A stretch of DNA of 64,000 bases. Origin: Comamonas testosteroni (GTDB lineage: Bacteria > Pseudomonadota > Gammaproteobacteria > Burkholderiales > Burkholderiaceae_C). The notes under the pieces were generated by a model, which was given only the letters and a program-made list of their open reading frames with translations, did not search any database and was not told the DNA's origin. The stretch is taken from positions 3,100,001-3,164,000 of the forward strand of contig CP044131.1 in NCBI GenBank assembly GCA_008727115.1, read 5' to 3'. The translations under genes were made by a program, and so were the position numbers. Positions 10,091 through 18,711 of this stretch are shown here, in pieces. Within the stretch, counting starts at the first letter, position 1. Each line of letters starts with the position of its first letter.

Positions 10091-11023
10091 CTATTGATTT
10101 CGCAGCGTTAGTGCCACGCTGCGCACTACCTCCCTGAGCCAGCGTGTGGCTTCTCCCTGGTGAGAGCGGGCATGCCAGAGCTGGTAATAGACCAGCGCAG
10201 GAAGTGGAACAGGGCAAGGCAATATCGCCAGCGACAGGCGTTGACTAAAGCGTTCACAGAACAGTCGACCCGAGGTCAGCACAAGCAAACTTGATGCCAC
10301 CATGTCGGGGATCAGGCTGAAATGAGCGCAACGCGCCACCACTTGCCGGCTAAGCCCCATGCCCGCAAGTTGCTCATCGATGACTCCCTGTGCGCCCGGA
10401 TAGGCCGGGGTCGGAGCAATGTGCTCGGCCTGCAGCCACTGCTGCAGATCCCAGCCGCGTCGCACTGCAGGATGCTTGGGACTGACCAGGCAGACGACCT
10501 CGTCCTCAAACAGCTTGGCCATATGCAGCCCCTCAGGCGGACTCGGCCAGTTGCCAATAACTACATCCACTTCACCTTCAGCCAGTTGCCCTTCGTAATG
10601 AGCCTCGGCACTCAACGGCAGAAAGTCCACGGGGCAATGGGGGGCCTGCATTTTGAGCGCCGCCATCAGTCTGGGTAAAAACTGCGGGTCCAGATAATCG
10701 CTGGCGGCAATGCGGAAGGTACGCGTGGACGTTCGTGGATCAAACTGCCGGGCATCACTGAACAGCCCTTCCGCCGCACGCAGAATATCTGCCGAAGGCT
10801 GAACCATTCGCAGGCCTACATCCGTGGGCTGCATCTGTGCACCCGAGCGAACAAGCAAAGGGTCGCCCGCCAACTCTCGCAAACGTCGTAAAGCAGCCGA
10901 AACTGCAGGCTGGTGCATGCCCAGACGCAATGCAGCACGGGACACACTGCGCTCTGTGAGCACCGTGTGCAATACCCTTATCAGGTGCAAATCTATTTTT
11001 TCAAACAGGGTTTGGTCACGCAT
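10091..11023 (-). CDS. LysR-family transcriptional regulator of the purine-type ABC cluster
   Basis: A 310-residue LysR protein. The N-terminal winged helix-turn-helix (about residues 10-70) contains RSVSRAALRLGMHQPAVSAALRRLRELAGDPLLVR, followed by a periplasmic-binding-like effector domain. It is co-directional with, and 76 bp upstream of, the ABC ATPase gene, so it may be the first gene of that operon. A perfect 16-bp palindrome lies 44 bp upstream of its start. The effector is unknown; a purine or ureide is a reasonable guess from context. Confidence 0.9.
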   Translation of the reverse strand: MRDQTLFEKIDLHLIRVLHTVLTERSVSRAALRLGMHQPAVSAALRRLRELAGDPLLVRSGAQMQPTDVGLRMVQPSADILRAAEGLFSDARQFDPRTSTRTFRIAASDYLDPQFLPRLMAALKMQAPHCPVDFLPLSAEAHYEGQLAEGEVDVVIGNWPSPPEGLHMAKLFEDEVVCLVSPKHPAVRRGWDLQQWLQAEHIAPTPAYPGAQGVIDEQLAGMGLSRQVVARCAHFSLIPDMVASSLLVLTSGRLFCERFSQRLSLAILPCPVPLPALVYYQLWHARSHQGEATRWLREVVRSVALTLRNQ

Positions 11024-11066
11024 AGCTCATGGCCAGCCAGGATCGTTAGCTTGGTTGACCGCATCC

Positions 11067-11082
11067 ATTTTGTATACAAAAT
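11067..11082. promoter_or_regulatory. Perfect palindrome ATTTTGTA-TACAAAAT upstream of lysR
   Basis: This is a 16-bp perfect dyad centred on TGTATACA. The same TGTATACA core occurs upstream of uraH, the gntR gene and the purine permease in this window. It is a probable operator; the binding protein is unknown, and FCD-type GntR proteins often prefer a GTATAC core. Confidence 0.5.
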
Positions 11083-11164
11083 CAGTCGCAGAGCGTAACC
11101 CAGTTGGCCCGTTTCGACAGCCAAGGGATTGCCCTTTGCTGCGACTGCAACAACAAAGCCCAAC

Positions 11165-13351
11165 TCAGGCAGCGGCAGTCATGACCTCCACACGATTGCG
11201 CCCTTTGCGCTTGGCGGCGTAGCAAGCCATGTCCGCCCCTTTGAAGGCGCTGGCCGCTGTGTGGTAACTGGCATCCAGCAGCAGCATGCCAATGCTGGCA
11301 CTCAACATATAACGCTGCCCCTGGTAAGAGCCATCCCAGTCCTGAATGGCCATGCACAGCAGCTGAGCGTGGCGCATCCCTTCTTCGCGACTGACACCGG
11401 CCATGAGGACGGCAAACTCATCGCCTCCCACTCGTGCCACCCAGCCGTGCGGGCGCACTGCAGCGTCTATCAGGCGTGCAATATGGCAAAGCACTTCATC
11501 TCCCACTTCACGCCCGCCCAGACGGTTGACCTGGGAGAAGTGATCCAGATCCACATAGAGCACGATACCGTGCACCTTGGGCACCGCAGTCGATCGCATC
11601 ACCACCCCTTCCCCAGCCAAACTCTCCAGATAGTCCGGTGATGCATAGCCTCTGAGCCACTCCTGCAGGCGCAATGCAAAAGCCGTGCGATTGGGCAAGC
11701 GCGTCAAGGGGTCATGCATGGCTTTCCAGCTCGACTGCTCGCGCACCTGCCTTTGTGCGGTCACATCTTCTAGCTCCCAGACCAGATACTGCTCATCCAG
11801 CACCTTGCCCGGTTGATCCCACGACCGACGCATGCGCTGCATGCTCTGGCCGTGAATTCTTACCCAAATCGGCCTTCCATCCTTACGCAGAAAGCAAACC
11901 TCGCTATCAAATTGACCATAGGTATCCAAAGACCTGCGCACACGCTCCATCAGTTGCTCATAGTCAGCATCCGAGCTGCAAAGATCTCGCACCGCCAAAC
12001 CTTGCATCTCCTTGGGCTGATAACCCAGCACTCGTGCCGCAGGCATACCTGCACGCTGCACCTTGACCCCATAAGTCACCACCAACCCCACTGGCGCGTA
12101 ATCCATCAAGGTTTGCAGTTGCAGCTGCAATTCACGCTCCAGCTCGCCATGGGCTTCATAACCGCCGCCAAGCGCCTGCAGGGCAGTACGCAGAGCATGT
12201 GCCTCCCCCCAGTCCTGATCCGGCAGTTCATGCCACCAATGCGCGCCTCGAATCGAAGAGTCCACCTCCAGCATCAATCCTCTTCGCGATGCCCACTCTG
12301 CAGACCGGAACAGTGCCGTCAGAGGATGTGCAATCAGATTCAGTCCAGCTACCAGCAACAAAACCAACACCAGCAGAGCTGCACTCAGCAGCCCCACGGT
12401 TTTGCTCGTCACACCTGGAGACCATGTCTTGACATCACTTACTTTGAGCAAAGTCCATTGCGACCATGGCAAGGGCATTGCACTCCAGACTTTGTGATGC
12501 GCCAGCTCGCTGACGGCACCTTGCTGGGCGGCCCTGAGCCAGGTGTGATCGATCTCCGCCGGCAAGGCCGCCTCCTGCGCGGCACCTGGCAATTGCCACT
12601 GTCCTTTGCTACTCAAAGCCAAAGGCTTGAAGTCCCCATCCAGCAGCCAAAGCTGACTGCCTGCCTCTGCGGAAGCCCCCTCGAGATTGAAAAGCACGGA
12701 CAAAGGTGTTCTGTAGCTTCCCCCCAGAATCCCCTGCAGCTGTCCTTGCGCATCTCTCACCGGGGCCACGCTCTGAAACTCCAGCTGCAAGCCAGCATCA
12801 CTGGAGCGCACCCAGGCATGCGTGATGGGTTTTCCCTCGGCCAAAGAACGCTTGAGAGCATCGCGCAGCGGCTCCTGCAACTGCTCCACTGGTTCAAGCC
12901 AGTTTTTATGCTGGTTGATCAAGAGCCGCCCTTCAGCATTGGCCAGCTGAACCTGGTCATATTGCTGCGCCATGGACGATGGTCCAAGCAGCGCTTCCTG
13001 GAACGCTGTGGATTCATGCATGTGATCAGCCAGCACCTGCGCCAGACTGTTCAACGTCTTTTGCTGCTGCTCCACCCTGAAGACCAGAGAGCGCCCTGCG
13101 TATTCAAGTGCCCGGGTATGCGCGGGTAGTACGCCCTCCATGGCTGCCCTGTGCTGGGAATAGGCCACCCAGGCAGCCGAGCCTATGCCAGCCAGCAGAA
13201 CGGCCACCACAGCCAAGAGCAGCATGCTGAGCAACATCGGGCCGGGGCCACGGCGAAGTTGACCTGAAGCAGGCGCAACAAACACATCCACAGGCTGCGC
13301 CGGAGCAGCCCAAGGTGGCTCTGCCTGCAAGGATGAAATCGCGTCTGACAT
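11165..13351 (-). CDS. Membrane diguanylate cyclase with sensor and PAS domains
   Basis: A 728-residue signalling protein. In order: a short cytoplasmic N-terminus, TM1 (about residues 38-62), a periplasmic double-Cache-like sensor region (about 65-315), TM2 (GLLSAALLVLVLLLVAGLN), a linker, a PAS domain (about 415-535, with DYAPVGLVVT) and a C-terminal GGDEF domain (VARVGGDEFAVLMAG). It makes cyclic-di-GMP from GTP. The position five residues before GGDEF reads RPHG instead of RxxD, so the canonical product-inhibition I-site looks lost. There is no EAL domain. The start at 13351 is the first ATG that leaves a sensible N-terminus; its ribosome-binding site is weak. Confidence 0.88.
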   Translation of the reverse strand: MSDAISSLQAEPPWAAPAQPVDVFVAPASGQLRRGPGPMLLSMLLLAVVAVLLAGIGSAAWVAYSQHRAAMEGVLPAHTRALEYAGRSLVFRVEQQQKTLNSLAQVLADHMHESTAFQEALLGPSSMAQQYDQVQLANAEGRLLINQHKNWLEPVEQLQEPLRDALKRSLAEGKPITHAWVRSSDAGLQLEFQSVAPVRDAQGQLQGILGGSYRTPLSVLFNLEGASAEAGSQLWLLDGDFKPLALSSKGQWQLPGAAQEAALPAEIDHTWLRAAQQGAVSELAHHKVWSAMPLPWSQWTLLKVSDVKTWSPGVTSKTVGLLSAALLVLVLLLVAGLNLIAHPLTALFRSAEWASRRGLMLEVDSSIRGAHWWHELPDQDWGEAHALRTALQALGGGYEAHGELERELQLQLQTLMDYAPVGLVVTYGVKVQRAGMPAARVLGYQPKEMQGLAVRDLCSSDADYEQLMERVRRSLDTYGQFDSEVCFLRKDGRPIWVRIHGQSMQRMRRSWDQPGKVLDEQYLVWELEDVTAQRQVREQSSWKAMHDPLTRLPNRTAFALRLQEWLRGYASPDYLESLAGEGVVMRSTAVPKVHGIVLYVDLDHFSQVNRLGGREVGDEVLCHIARLIDAAVRPHGWVARVGGDEFAVLMAGVSREEGMRHAQLLCMAIQDWDGSYQGQRYMLSASIGMLLLDASYHTAASAFKGADMACYAAKRKGRNRVEVMTAAA

Positions 13352-13482
13352 GGACTTCAATATAGAGAGCCCACACCAACAACCCAACAAGAGTAAACCC
13401 CGGAAGCTGTCGGCAAACACAGCGCCGGCCGATCATATTCAGCGCAAGATCAAGCGCGTCTTCGCTGACAGACTCCTGGCAT

Positions 13483-14157
13483 TTACCCCAGTGCCAGTAC
13501 TTCCAACGCTCCAGGCTTGGGCAGTTCAATGACATTGCCGCGCCCTGCAATCAACCCATGCTCACGCAGTTGCCTGAGCACACGTGAGAAGGTTTCAGGT
13601 GCAATGCCCAGCTGTGCCGCAATCAGGCGCTTGCGCGCCTTGAGCGTGACATGTAGTCCCTCTCCCGTTGCACCAGGGCTGGCATGATTCAGCAGCCATT
13701 GCGCACAACGGGCTTCTGCATCCTGAGCCAGGCGGCTGACAGACAGCTCAGTCTGCGCGCAGTAAGCCTGCGCCAAATCCTTGAGCAGGAGCTGCACTGC
13801 AGGAGGCAGCTCCGCCACCGAGCTACGAAAGCGCGCCAGAGGAATGATATATATGCGGCCCGCCGTCTGCGCCTGCATATCAAGGCAGGACGAGCGCTCT
13901 TGCAGCGCAAAGGCCGCATCCAGCCAAGTCGGCCCATCCACCTGCCCCAACTGATGGCGCATGGACGAATCCTGTGCGACGCCCAGCATCACGCTGCCAC
14001 TTTCAAGGTACAAGACCGAATCAAGGGGTTGACGACGCTGTCTGAGCCACGAGCCAGGAGCAAAGCTCTCGGGCTGCCCAAACGTGGAAGCGACTTTCGA
14101 CATGGAGGGCATAGTGAACATATGCCGTGCAATGTGCCTTGGTTTGCAGAGGTCCAT
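13483..14157 (-). CDS. Crp/Fnr-family transcriptional regulator (DNR/NnrR-like)
   Basis: A cyclic-nucleotide-binding-like beta-roll (about residues 25-125) is followed by a dimerisation helix and a Crp-type winged helix. The recognition helix reads PETFSRVLRQL, with the E-x2-S-R pattern that in FNR and DNR contacts TTGA half-sites. The N-terminal four-cysteine cluster of FNR is absent, so oxygen sensing through an iron-sulfur cluster is unlikely. The start is uncertain: ATGs at 14157, 14118, 14109 and 14100 are in frame. A TTGA-N6-TCAA dyad sits just upstream of 14157. Confidence 0.82.
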   Translation of the reverse strand: MDLCKPRHIARHMFTMPSMSKVASTFGQPESFAPGSWLRQRRQPLDSVLYLESGSVMLGVAQDSSMRHQLGQVDGPTWLDAAFALQERSSCLDMQAQTAGRIYIIPLARFRSSVAELPPAVQLLLKDLAQAYCAQTELSVSRLAQDAEARCAQWLLNHASPGATGEGLHVTLKARKRLIAAQLGIAPETFSRVLRQLREHGLIAGRGNVIELPKPGALEVLALG

Positions 14158-14158
14158 A

Positions 14159-14172
14159 TTGAGCCAAGTCAA
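14159..14172. promoter_or_regulatory. FNR/DNR-like box TTGAG-CCAA-GTCAA
   Basis: A dyad with TTGA/TCAA half-sites spaced as in FNR boxes lies immediately upstream of the Crp/Fnr gene's most upstream plausible start. It would fit autoregulation given the ExxSR recognition helix. Confidence 0.35.
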
Positions 14173-14191
14173 CAAGCCATGGCTACTGAAC

Positions 14192-14223
14192 AAAAAGGCC
14201 GCAGTCAAAGCTGCGGCCTTTTT
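14192..14223. terminator. Intrinsic terminator after puuD
   Basis: AAAAAGGCCGCAG and CTGCGGCCTTTTT arms (14192-14204 and 14211-14223) with a 6-nt loop. The symmetric A/T tails suit either strand; it lies just downstream of the puuD stop on the minus strand. Confidence 0.85.
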
Positions 14224-14250
14224 TGCTTTAGCGCTTTTTCAAGCTGCTTA

Positions 14251-15540
14251 TCAGTTCACGGCAGCACCAGACTCATACCAAGTCTTGATCAGGTTTCGCT
14301 CGTCGTCCGACAAAGCTGCCGGATTGCCAAAAGGCATCTTGCGCAGCTGGACCACCTGCTGGTAGATCTGCTGAGCATGAGACTTCACAGCCTCAGGCGA
14401 ATCCAAGCGTACCGACTTTTGCTGAATGGCTGCCCCGTGGCACAGCACACAGTGCTGCTGGAGTACAGCATTCACCTTCGCAAAGCCTTCCCCCTCAGCA
14501 TCAGGTGCAACAGCCTCAGGTGTTGCAGCAACAGGAGCCTCAGGTGCCGTAACCGCCGCAGAAGAGCTAGCCGCAGGAGCAGCGGCAATAGGAGCAGCAA
14601 CAGGCGAAGGGGCCGGCTTGAGCCAGGCGAACACTGCGATCAAAGCGACTACACCCACTGCGGCATAGGGCCAAGGATGGCTGTTGCGACCCAGTTTGTA
14701 GCCGTGGCGCATCACGAAGAACTGACGGATGGCAGCGCCGGCAAACATCATGCCGATCAGAACCAGCCAGTTCAACTTGTGGCTATAGAGCCAGCCATAG
14801 TGGTTGGACAACATGGCAAACAGCACAGGCAGCGTGAAGTAGGTGTTGTGCACGCTGCGCTGCTTGGCTCGTTGACCATGCAAAGGATCGACAGGCTGAC
14901 CTGCCTTCAGGGCTGCAACCACCTTGCGCTGGCCAGGAATGATCCAGAAGAACACGTTGGCGCTCATGGAGGTAGCGATCATCGCGCCCATCAGCAAGAA
15001 GGCCGCCTGACCGGGGAAGATGTGGCAAGCCAGATAGGCTGCAATGCACACCAGCACCAGCACCATGCCGCCAACCACGCCATCACCATTTTTCTTTTGA
15101 CCAAAAATGCGGCAAATGAAGTCGTACAGCAGCCAGAACACCACCAGGAAAGCCAGTGCAGCCGCAATAGCTGCAGGAGCGCTCATGGCATTCGGGTCAC
15201 CCGGATTGACCAGATAGATATTGGCATTCCAGAGATAGGAGACCGTCAGCAGCGCAAAGCCCGATAGCCAGGTCGTATAGCTTTCCCAGTAGAACCAGTG
15301 CAGATGGTCCGGCATCTTGGGAGGGGAGACGTTGAACTTGACGGGGTGATAGAAGCCACCTCCGTGCACTGCCCAAAGCTCACCATTGACACCTTGCTTC
15401 TTGAGGTCTTCATCGACAGGCGGCGTCAGGCTGCTGTCCAGAAACACAAAGTAGAAGGAAGAGCCAACCCAGGCGATGGCGGTAATGACGTGGAGCCACC
15501 GCAACAGCAGGTTGGCCCAGTCGAGAATGTAGCTTTCCAT
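14251..15540 (-). CDS. puuD: Membrane urate hydroxylase (urate oxidase) with C-terminal cytochrome c domain
   Basis: A 429-residue integral membrane enzyme. It has about eight transmembrane segments, starting with MESYILDWANLLLRWLHVIT, then a Pro/Ala-rich linker (about residues 315-350) and a c-type cytochrome domain with one heme-attachment motif CVLCHG. PuuD proteins oxidise urate to 5-hydroxyisourate and pass electrons to the respiratory chain, so no hydrogen peroxide is formed. The family features H-x-H in FYHPVKF...LHWFYWESYTTWLSGF are visible. The ATG at 15540 has GAGAG upstream. A TGTATGCA site lies about 130 bp upstream. The product feeds UraH (18848-19198). Confidence 0.93.
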   Translation of the reverse strand: MESYILDWANLLLRWLHVITAIAWVGSSFYFVFLDSSLTPPVDEDLKKQGVNGELWAVHGGGFYHPVKFNVSPPKMPDHLHWFYWESYTTWLSGFALLTVSYLWNANIYLVNPGDPNAMSAPAAIAAALAFLVVFWLLYDFICRIFGQKKNGDGVVGGMVLVLVCIAAYLACHIFPGQAAFLLMGAMIATSMSANVFFWIIPGQRKVVAALKAGQPVDPLHGQRAKQRSVHNTYFTLPVLFAMLSNHYGWLYSHKLNWLVLIGMMFAGAAIRQFFVMRHGYKLGRNSHPWPYAAVGVVALIAVFAWLKPAPSPVAAPIAAAPAASSSAAVTAPEAPVAATPEAVAPDAEGEGFAKVNAVLQQHCVLCHGAAIQQKSVRLDSPEAVKSHAQQIYQQVVQLRKMPFGNPAALSDDERNLIKTWYESGAAVN

Positions 15541-15668
15541 AGCTCTCAACCTTGGCAGCGTGGGGCTGCCGAACAACCTGCTCACCACTGCGGGCGCTCT
15601 GAGCAGAAGAAAAGGCCACGCTCCCGAGCTCTACGCGCGAGGCACCGCTGCGACCATTCTGTCGACTG

Positions 15669-15689
15669 AAAGTGTATGCAGTTTCTGCA
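15669..15689 (-). promoter_or_regulatory. Candidate purine-regulon operator upstream of puuD
   Basis: On the minus strand this reads TGCAGAAACTGCATACACTT. It matches the site upstream of uraH except for paired changes that keep the TRCAG-AAA-CTGYA dyad intact. Confidence 0.55.
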
Positions 15690-15838
15690 AGCAAAACGAT
15701 AAATTCAGAAAAAACAGTCTCAGTAATTTCCCGAACACTTCATCTGTCAGCAAAATAAATATCGCTCCCACATTCAGCACCCGCAGTCTGGAAACTACAG
15801 CACTCTGCATGCCTCACTTCAAAGCAGGCATGAATACG

Positions 15839-16669
15839 TCAGGCTATGCGCCGCTGCTGCAACAGCTGAGCCGCCACGGCGACGGCTATGACTTCTGGCT
15901 CCTTGCCCTCTATGCCTGATACCCCAATCGGACAGGTGATATGCGCCAGCTCTTGCTCCGAGAAACCTCGCCTGCGCAAGCGACTGCTGAAGCTGGCCCA
16001 CTTGGTCTTGCTACCAATCAGCCCCACAAAGGGCAAGTCCGCCTTTTCACGCTGACGCAGCAAACATTGCGCTACCACCTCCAAGTCTTCGGCGTGGCTA
16101 AAGCTCATGATCAAGACCGAACTATGCGATGGAAGTTGTGCCACCGCAGCCTGCACCGGGTCGGAATGTTCGCAATGCACGCCTATCTGCTCCTGCTCAG
16201 GAAAGACTGCATCACGGCTGTCGACCCAGATCACACGGTACGGCAAGCTGCGCAAAATGCGCACCAGCGCATGACCGACATGTCCCGCCCCAAACAAAGC
16301 CACACATTGCGAGGGCTCAGGCATCAAGGCTTTCAAGCGCTTTTCATCCCCCTGGTCAAACCGCTCATAGTGCAGCTCCAGCGCCCCGCCACAGCACTGC
16401 CCCAGGCTAGGACCCAAGGCATATCTTTGCACCTGCTCTCGCGGCATCGCTGCCGATTCCTGCCACTGCTGCAGCAGCTTTCTAGCCTGCGCAATGGCCT
16501 GCCACTCCAGATGTCCACCGCCAATCGTTCCCATGACCTCATCGGCGAATACCGCCATCCAGGCGCCCACCTCCCGAGGCACCGATCCTTGCGCAGCCTG
16601 CACTTTGACCCAGCAAAGAGGCTGCTGCGTCAAACGGCTCAGAACGGCTTGCTGTGTCTCACTCCACAT
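15839..16669 (-). CDS. xdhC: Xanthine dehydrogenase accessory protein XdhC
   Basis: A 276-residue XdhC/CoxI-family protein that delivers sulfurated molybdenum cofactor to xanthine dehydrogenase. Seen: the N-terminal segment SVPREVGAWMAV with GTIGGGHLEW, the GQCCGGALEL motif, a Rossmann-like ALFGAGHVGHALV stretch, and the C-terminal GLIGSKTKW...ITCPIGVSGIEGKEPEVIAVAVAAQLL. Structural genes xdhA/xdhB are not within the window, so here it stands between puuD and a divergent lipoprotein gene. It is the same strand as puuD but about 300 bp away. Confidence 0.93.
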   Translation of the reverse strand: MWSETQQAVLSRLTQQPLCWVKVQAAQGSVPREVGAWMAVFADEVMGTIGGGHLEWQAIAQARKLLQQWQESAAMPREQVQRYALGPSLGQCCGGALELHYERFDQGDEKRLKALMPEPSQCVALFGAGHVGHALVRILRSLPYRVIWVDSRDAVFPEQEQIGVHCEHSDPVQAAVAQLPSHSSVLIMSFSHAEDLEVVAQCLLRQREKADLPFVGLIGSKTKWASFSSRLRRRGFSEQELAHITCPIGVSGIEGKEPEVIAVAVAAQLLQQRRIA

Positions 16670-16683
16670 ATCGGCATGCTATT

Positions 16684-16711
16684 AATGACTGATTGCCCAT
16701 ATTCAGTCATT
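16684..16711. promoter_or_regulatory. Inverted repeat in the xdhC promoter region
   Basis: Perfect 9-bp arms AATGACTGA and TCAGTCATT (16684-16692 and 16703-16711), 10 bp apart and ending 15 bp from the xdhC start. It is an operator candidate distinct from the TGTATACA sites. Confidence 0.45.
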
Positions 16712-16865
16712 TTCCCGGGCACTCCAGAGCGATAGGGTTATGAACACCTTAACAAGATGCGTATCTGCACCCGCCTGACGAGTGGTTGCAGTTTTTTCCT
16801 GCCACATGTACTCCTATCTCCCTTCCTACGATCGAGCTGCGTAATTTGCCGCTACGCTTGCAAGC

Positions 16866-17342
16866 ATGCGCGATCTTCACAAATCACCCCATAGTCCAAA
16901 AAGCCGCCCTCTGGGCTGGCTGATGGCAGGCCTGATCACCGCCGTCACAGCGGTACTGACGGCCTGCCAGACAGCACCTCAAGGCCCAGGCATAGGCACC
17001 ACACCCACCGACAAGGCCAGCCCTGCCTATCGCAAGCAGGCTGCTCAGCATCTGTACCAGCGCTACCCCGAGCACATTTACCGTGGAATGCTCCCCCCCA
17101 TGCTGTATGCCATAGGGGTGGTCCAGGTACAACTCGATGGTCAGGGCCGCGTTCGCAGGCTGAACTGGTTGCGCAAGCCGTCGCATGCACCCGAAGTCAC
17201 TCAAGAAATCGAGCGCTCCATACGTGCGGCTGCCCCGTTTCCGGCACCGGGGCGCAGCGTGACCTATACCGACACCTGGCTCTGGGATAAGTCAGGCCGC
17301 TTCCAGCTCGACACTCTGACCGAAGGCCAGCTAGGCCAATAA
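16866..17342 (+). CDS. Small lipoprotein with TonB-C-terminal-like domain
   Basis: A 158-residue protein. A basic N-terminus and hydrophobic segment end in the lipobox LTAC at about residue 34. The C-terminal 80 residues (VVQVQLDGQGRVRRLNWLRKPSH...IRAAAPFPAPG) have the strand-helix-strand pattern of TonB C-terminal-like domains found in many proteobacterial periplasmic proteins. There is no long Pro-rich spanner, so a true energy-transducing TonB is unlikely. It is divergent from xdhC and convergent with the SYLF gene; the function is unknown. Confidence 0.8.
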   Translation: MRDLHKSPHSPKSRPLGWLMAGLITAVTAVLTACQTAPQGPGIGTTPTDKASPAYRKQAAQHLYQRYPEHIYRGMLPPMLYAIGVVQVQLDGQGRVRRLNWLRKPSHAPEVTQEIERSIRAAAPFPAPGRSVTYTDTWLWDKSGRFQLDTLTEGQLGQ

Positions 17343-17360
17343 AAAACAGATCCATAAAAA

Positions 17361-17383
17361 ACACCGGCCAAGGCCGGTGTTTT
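17361..17383. terminator. Bidirectional intrinsic terminator
   Basis: ACACCGGCC and GGCCGGTGT arms (17361-17369 and 17372-17380) are flanked by an A-run on the left and TTT on the right. It lies between two convergent genes. Confidence 0.8.
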
Positions 17384-17411
17384 GCGCTCAGGCCAGAGCC
17401 GAATTATTGAG

Positions 17412-17996
17412 TTATTCCACGACCTTGGTGATCTTGGAGCCTTGCAGCGAGACTCCCGCTTCCAGGCCCGCATTGGTCAATACATAGCTGGTGACCGGAG
17501 CTTGCGCCGTGGTGGTATCAATGCTGCCATTCGCACCAATCTTGCCGGCAGCCACCGTTGCATCAGCCCCCACGGACCAGCCATTGCTGTTGAGGAACTT
17601 GTCCAGTGCTTCCTGAGTGTTGAAGACATAGATCACAGCCTTGGACTGACCACCAGCCTGCCAGCCGATAGAGGCGCCTGTGGTGCTGTAGTGACCACGG
17701 TTATGCCCGCCCACACGCAGCACGCCACGGCCATGCTCCACACCCACGACAAAGCTGCCGCCGATGACCGAGGGGAAGATCAGCACGCCCTTGGCGTTTT
17801 GCACCATCTGCTTGGAGCCGGGAGCGGTTTGATACAGGCGCTCCAAAGCTGCATTGGCCCTGGTGTTCACCGTCGTCGCATCCGCACGAGGCGCAGAGGA
17901 AGTCTCGGGCTTGGTGGTTGTGCAGGCTGTCATGGCCATGGCACCAGCGGCCACTGCAGCAGCCATCACCACAGAACGCAGAGTCAATTGACGCAT
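17412..17996 (-). CDS. SYLF-domain (YSC84-like) lipoprotein
   Basis: A 194-residue protein with a signal peptide and lipobox MTAC, then a SYLF/Ysc84 domain: AKGVLIFPSVIGGSFVVGVEHGRGVLR...ASIGWQAGGQSKAVIYVF...DKFL. Eukaryotic relatives bind phosphoinositides, while bacterial versions are periplasmic lipoproteins of unknown role. AAAGGA precedes the ATG. It is monocistronic, closed by the shared terminator at 17361-17383. Confidence 0.88.
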   Translation of the reverse strand: MRQLTLRSVVMAAAVAAGAMAMTACTTTKPETSSAPRADATTVNTRANAALERLYQTAPGSKQMVQNAKGVLIFPSVIGGSFVVGVEHGRGVLRVGGHNRGHYSTTGASIGWQAGGQSKAVIYVFNTQEALDKFLNSNGWSVGADATVAAGKIGANGSIDTTTAQAPVTSYVLTNAGLEAGVSLQGSKITKVVE

Positions 17997-18321
17997 ATCT
18001 AAATCCTTTCACGGGATGAATGTGAAAACACATTCCAAGTCTGAAGATCCTGAGTTCCGGCATCCATGGCTTTTGCATATCCCCTGATGCGCAAGCAGCC
18101 GGAAGCAGGGTTGACACGATGCTAGTGCGCGACGTTGTCCAGCCCACCCTGCAATGACAGCTTGCGCCTTCGGCCTACAGAAGGCAAGTCCAGTTGTCAA
18201 AAAATACTGACACAAGAGCACCCTCTGCTCTCGTTCTCAATATGTCGGCTGCGTGAAAGGAACAGCGCGAAATAGGCGCTAGCATTATTGATACGCAAAC
18301 AGCGCTGATGACAGGAAGTTC
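17997..18321. other. 325-bp divergent intergenic region, no gene seen
   Basis: This separates the SYLF gene from doxX. Apart from the two ribosome-binding sites and a weak TGTCA...TGACA dyad near 18195-18213, nothing here could be assigned. Confidence 0.6.
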
Positions 18322-18711
18322 ATGAAGTTCTGGAGTTACTTTCACCACCCAAAGGCAGCCTTGGTGCTGCTGCGCGTCACACTGGCCTTGCTCATGCTGC
18401 TGCACGGCTGGGCCAAGATTCGTTACGGGATCGGCAGCATAGAGGCCAAGATCGAAAGCCTGGGCGCCCCGGGCTTTCTGGCCTATGCGGTCTATCTGGG
18501 AGAAGTGGTTGCTCCCTTGCTGCTGCTGGTGGGCCTGTGGGTGGTTCCCGCCGCGCTGGTGATTGCAGTCAACATGCTGGTGGCATTTGCGCTCATGCAC
18601 ACCCGGCAGATTCTGATGCTCAACAATACCGGTGGCTGGGCGCTGGAGCTGCAGGCTTTTTATTTTGTGAGCGCCTTGGTCGTGGCCATGGCCTACTCCA
18701 AGGAAAAGTAA
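18322..18711 (+). CDS. DoxX-family membrane protein
   Basis: A 129-residue inner-membrane protein with four hydrophobic helices. The DoxX signature appears in LRVTLALLMLLHGWAKI and in AYAVYLGEVVAPLLLLVGLW. The family is linked to quinone or sulfur redox chemistry in some species, but the role of most bacterial members is unknown. AGGAAG precedes the ATG. Confidence 0.87.
   Translation: MKFWSYFHHPKAALVLLRVTLALLMLLHGWAKIRYGIGSIEAKIESLGAPGFLAYAVYLGEVVAPLLLLVGLWVVPAALVIAVNMLVAFALMHTRQILMLNNTGGWALELQAFYFVSALVVAMAYSKEK

Noticed and set aside
16866..17342. The small lipoprotein as a true TonB energy transducer
   Set aside because: It has a lipobox instead of a TonB membrane anchor and no proline-rich spanner, and no exbBD genes are nearby.
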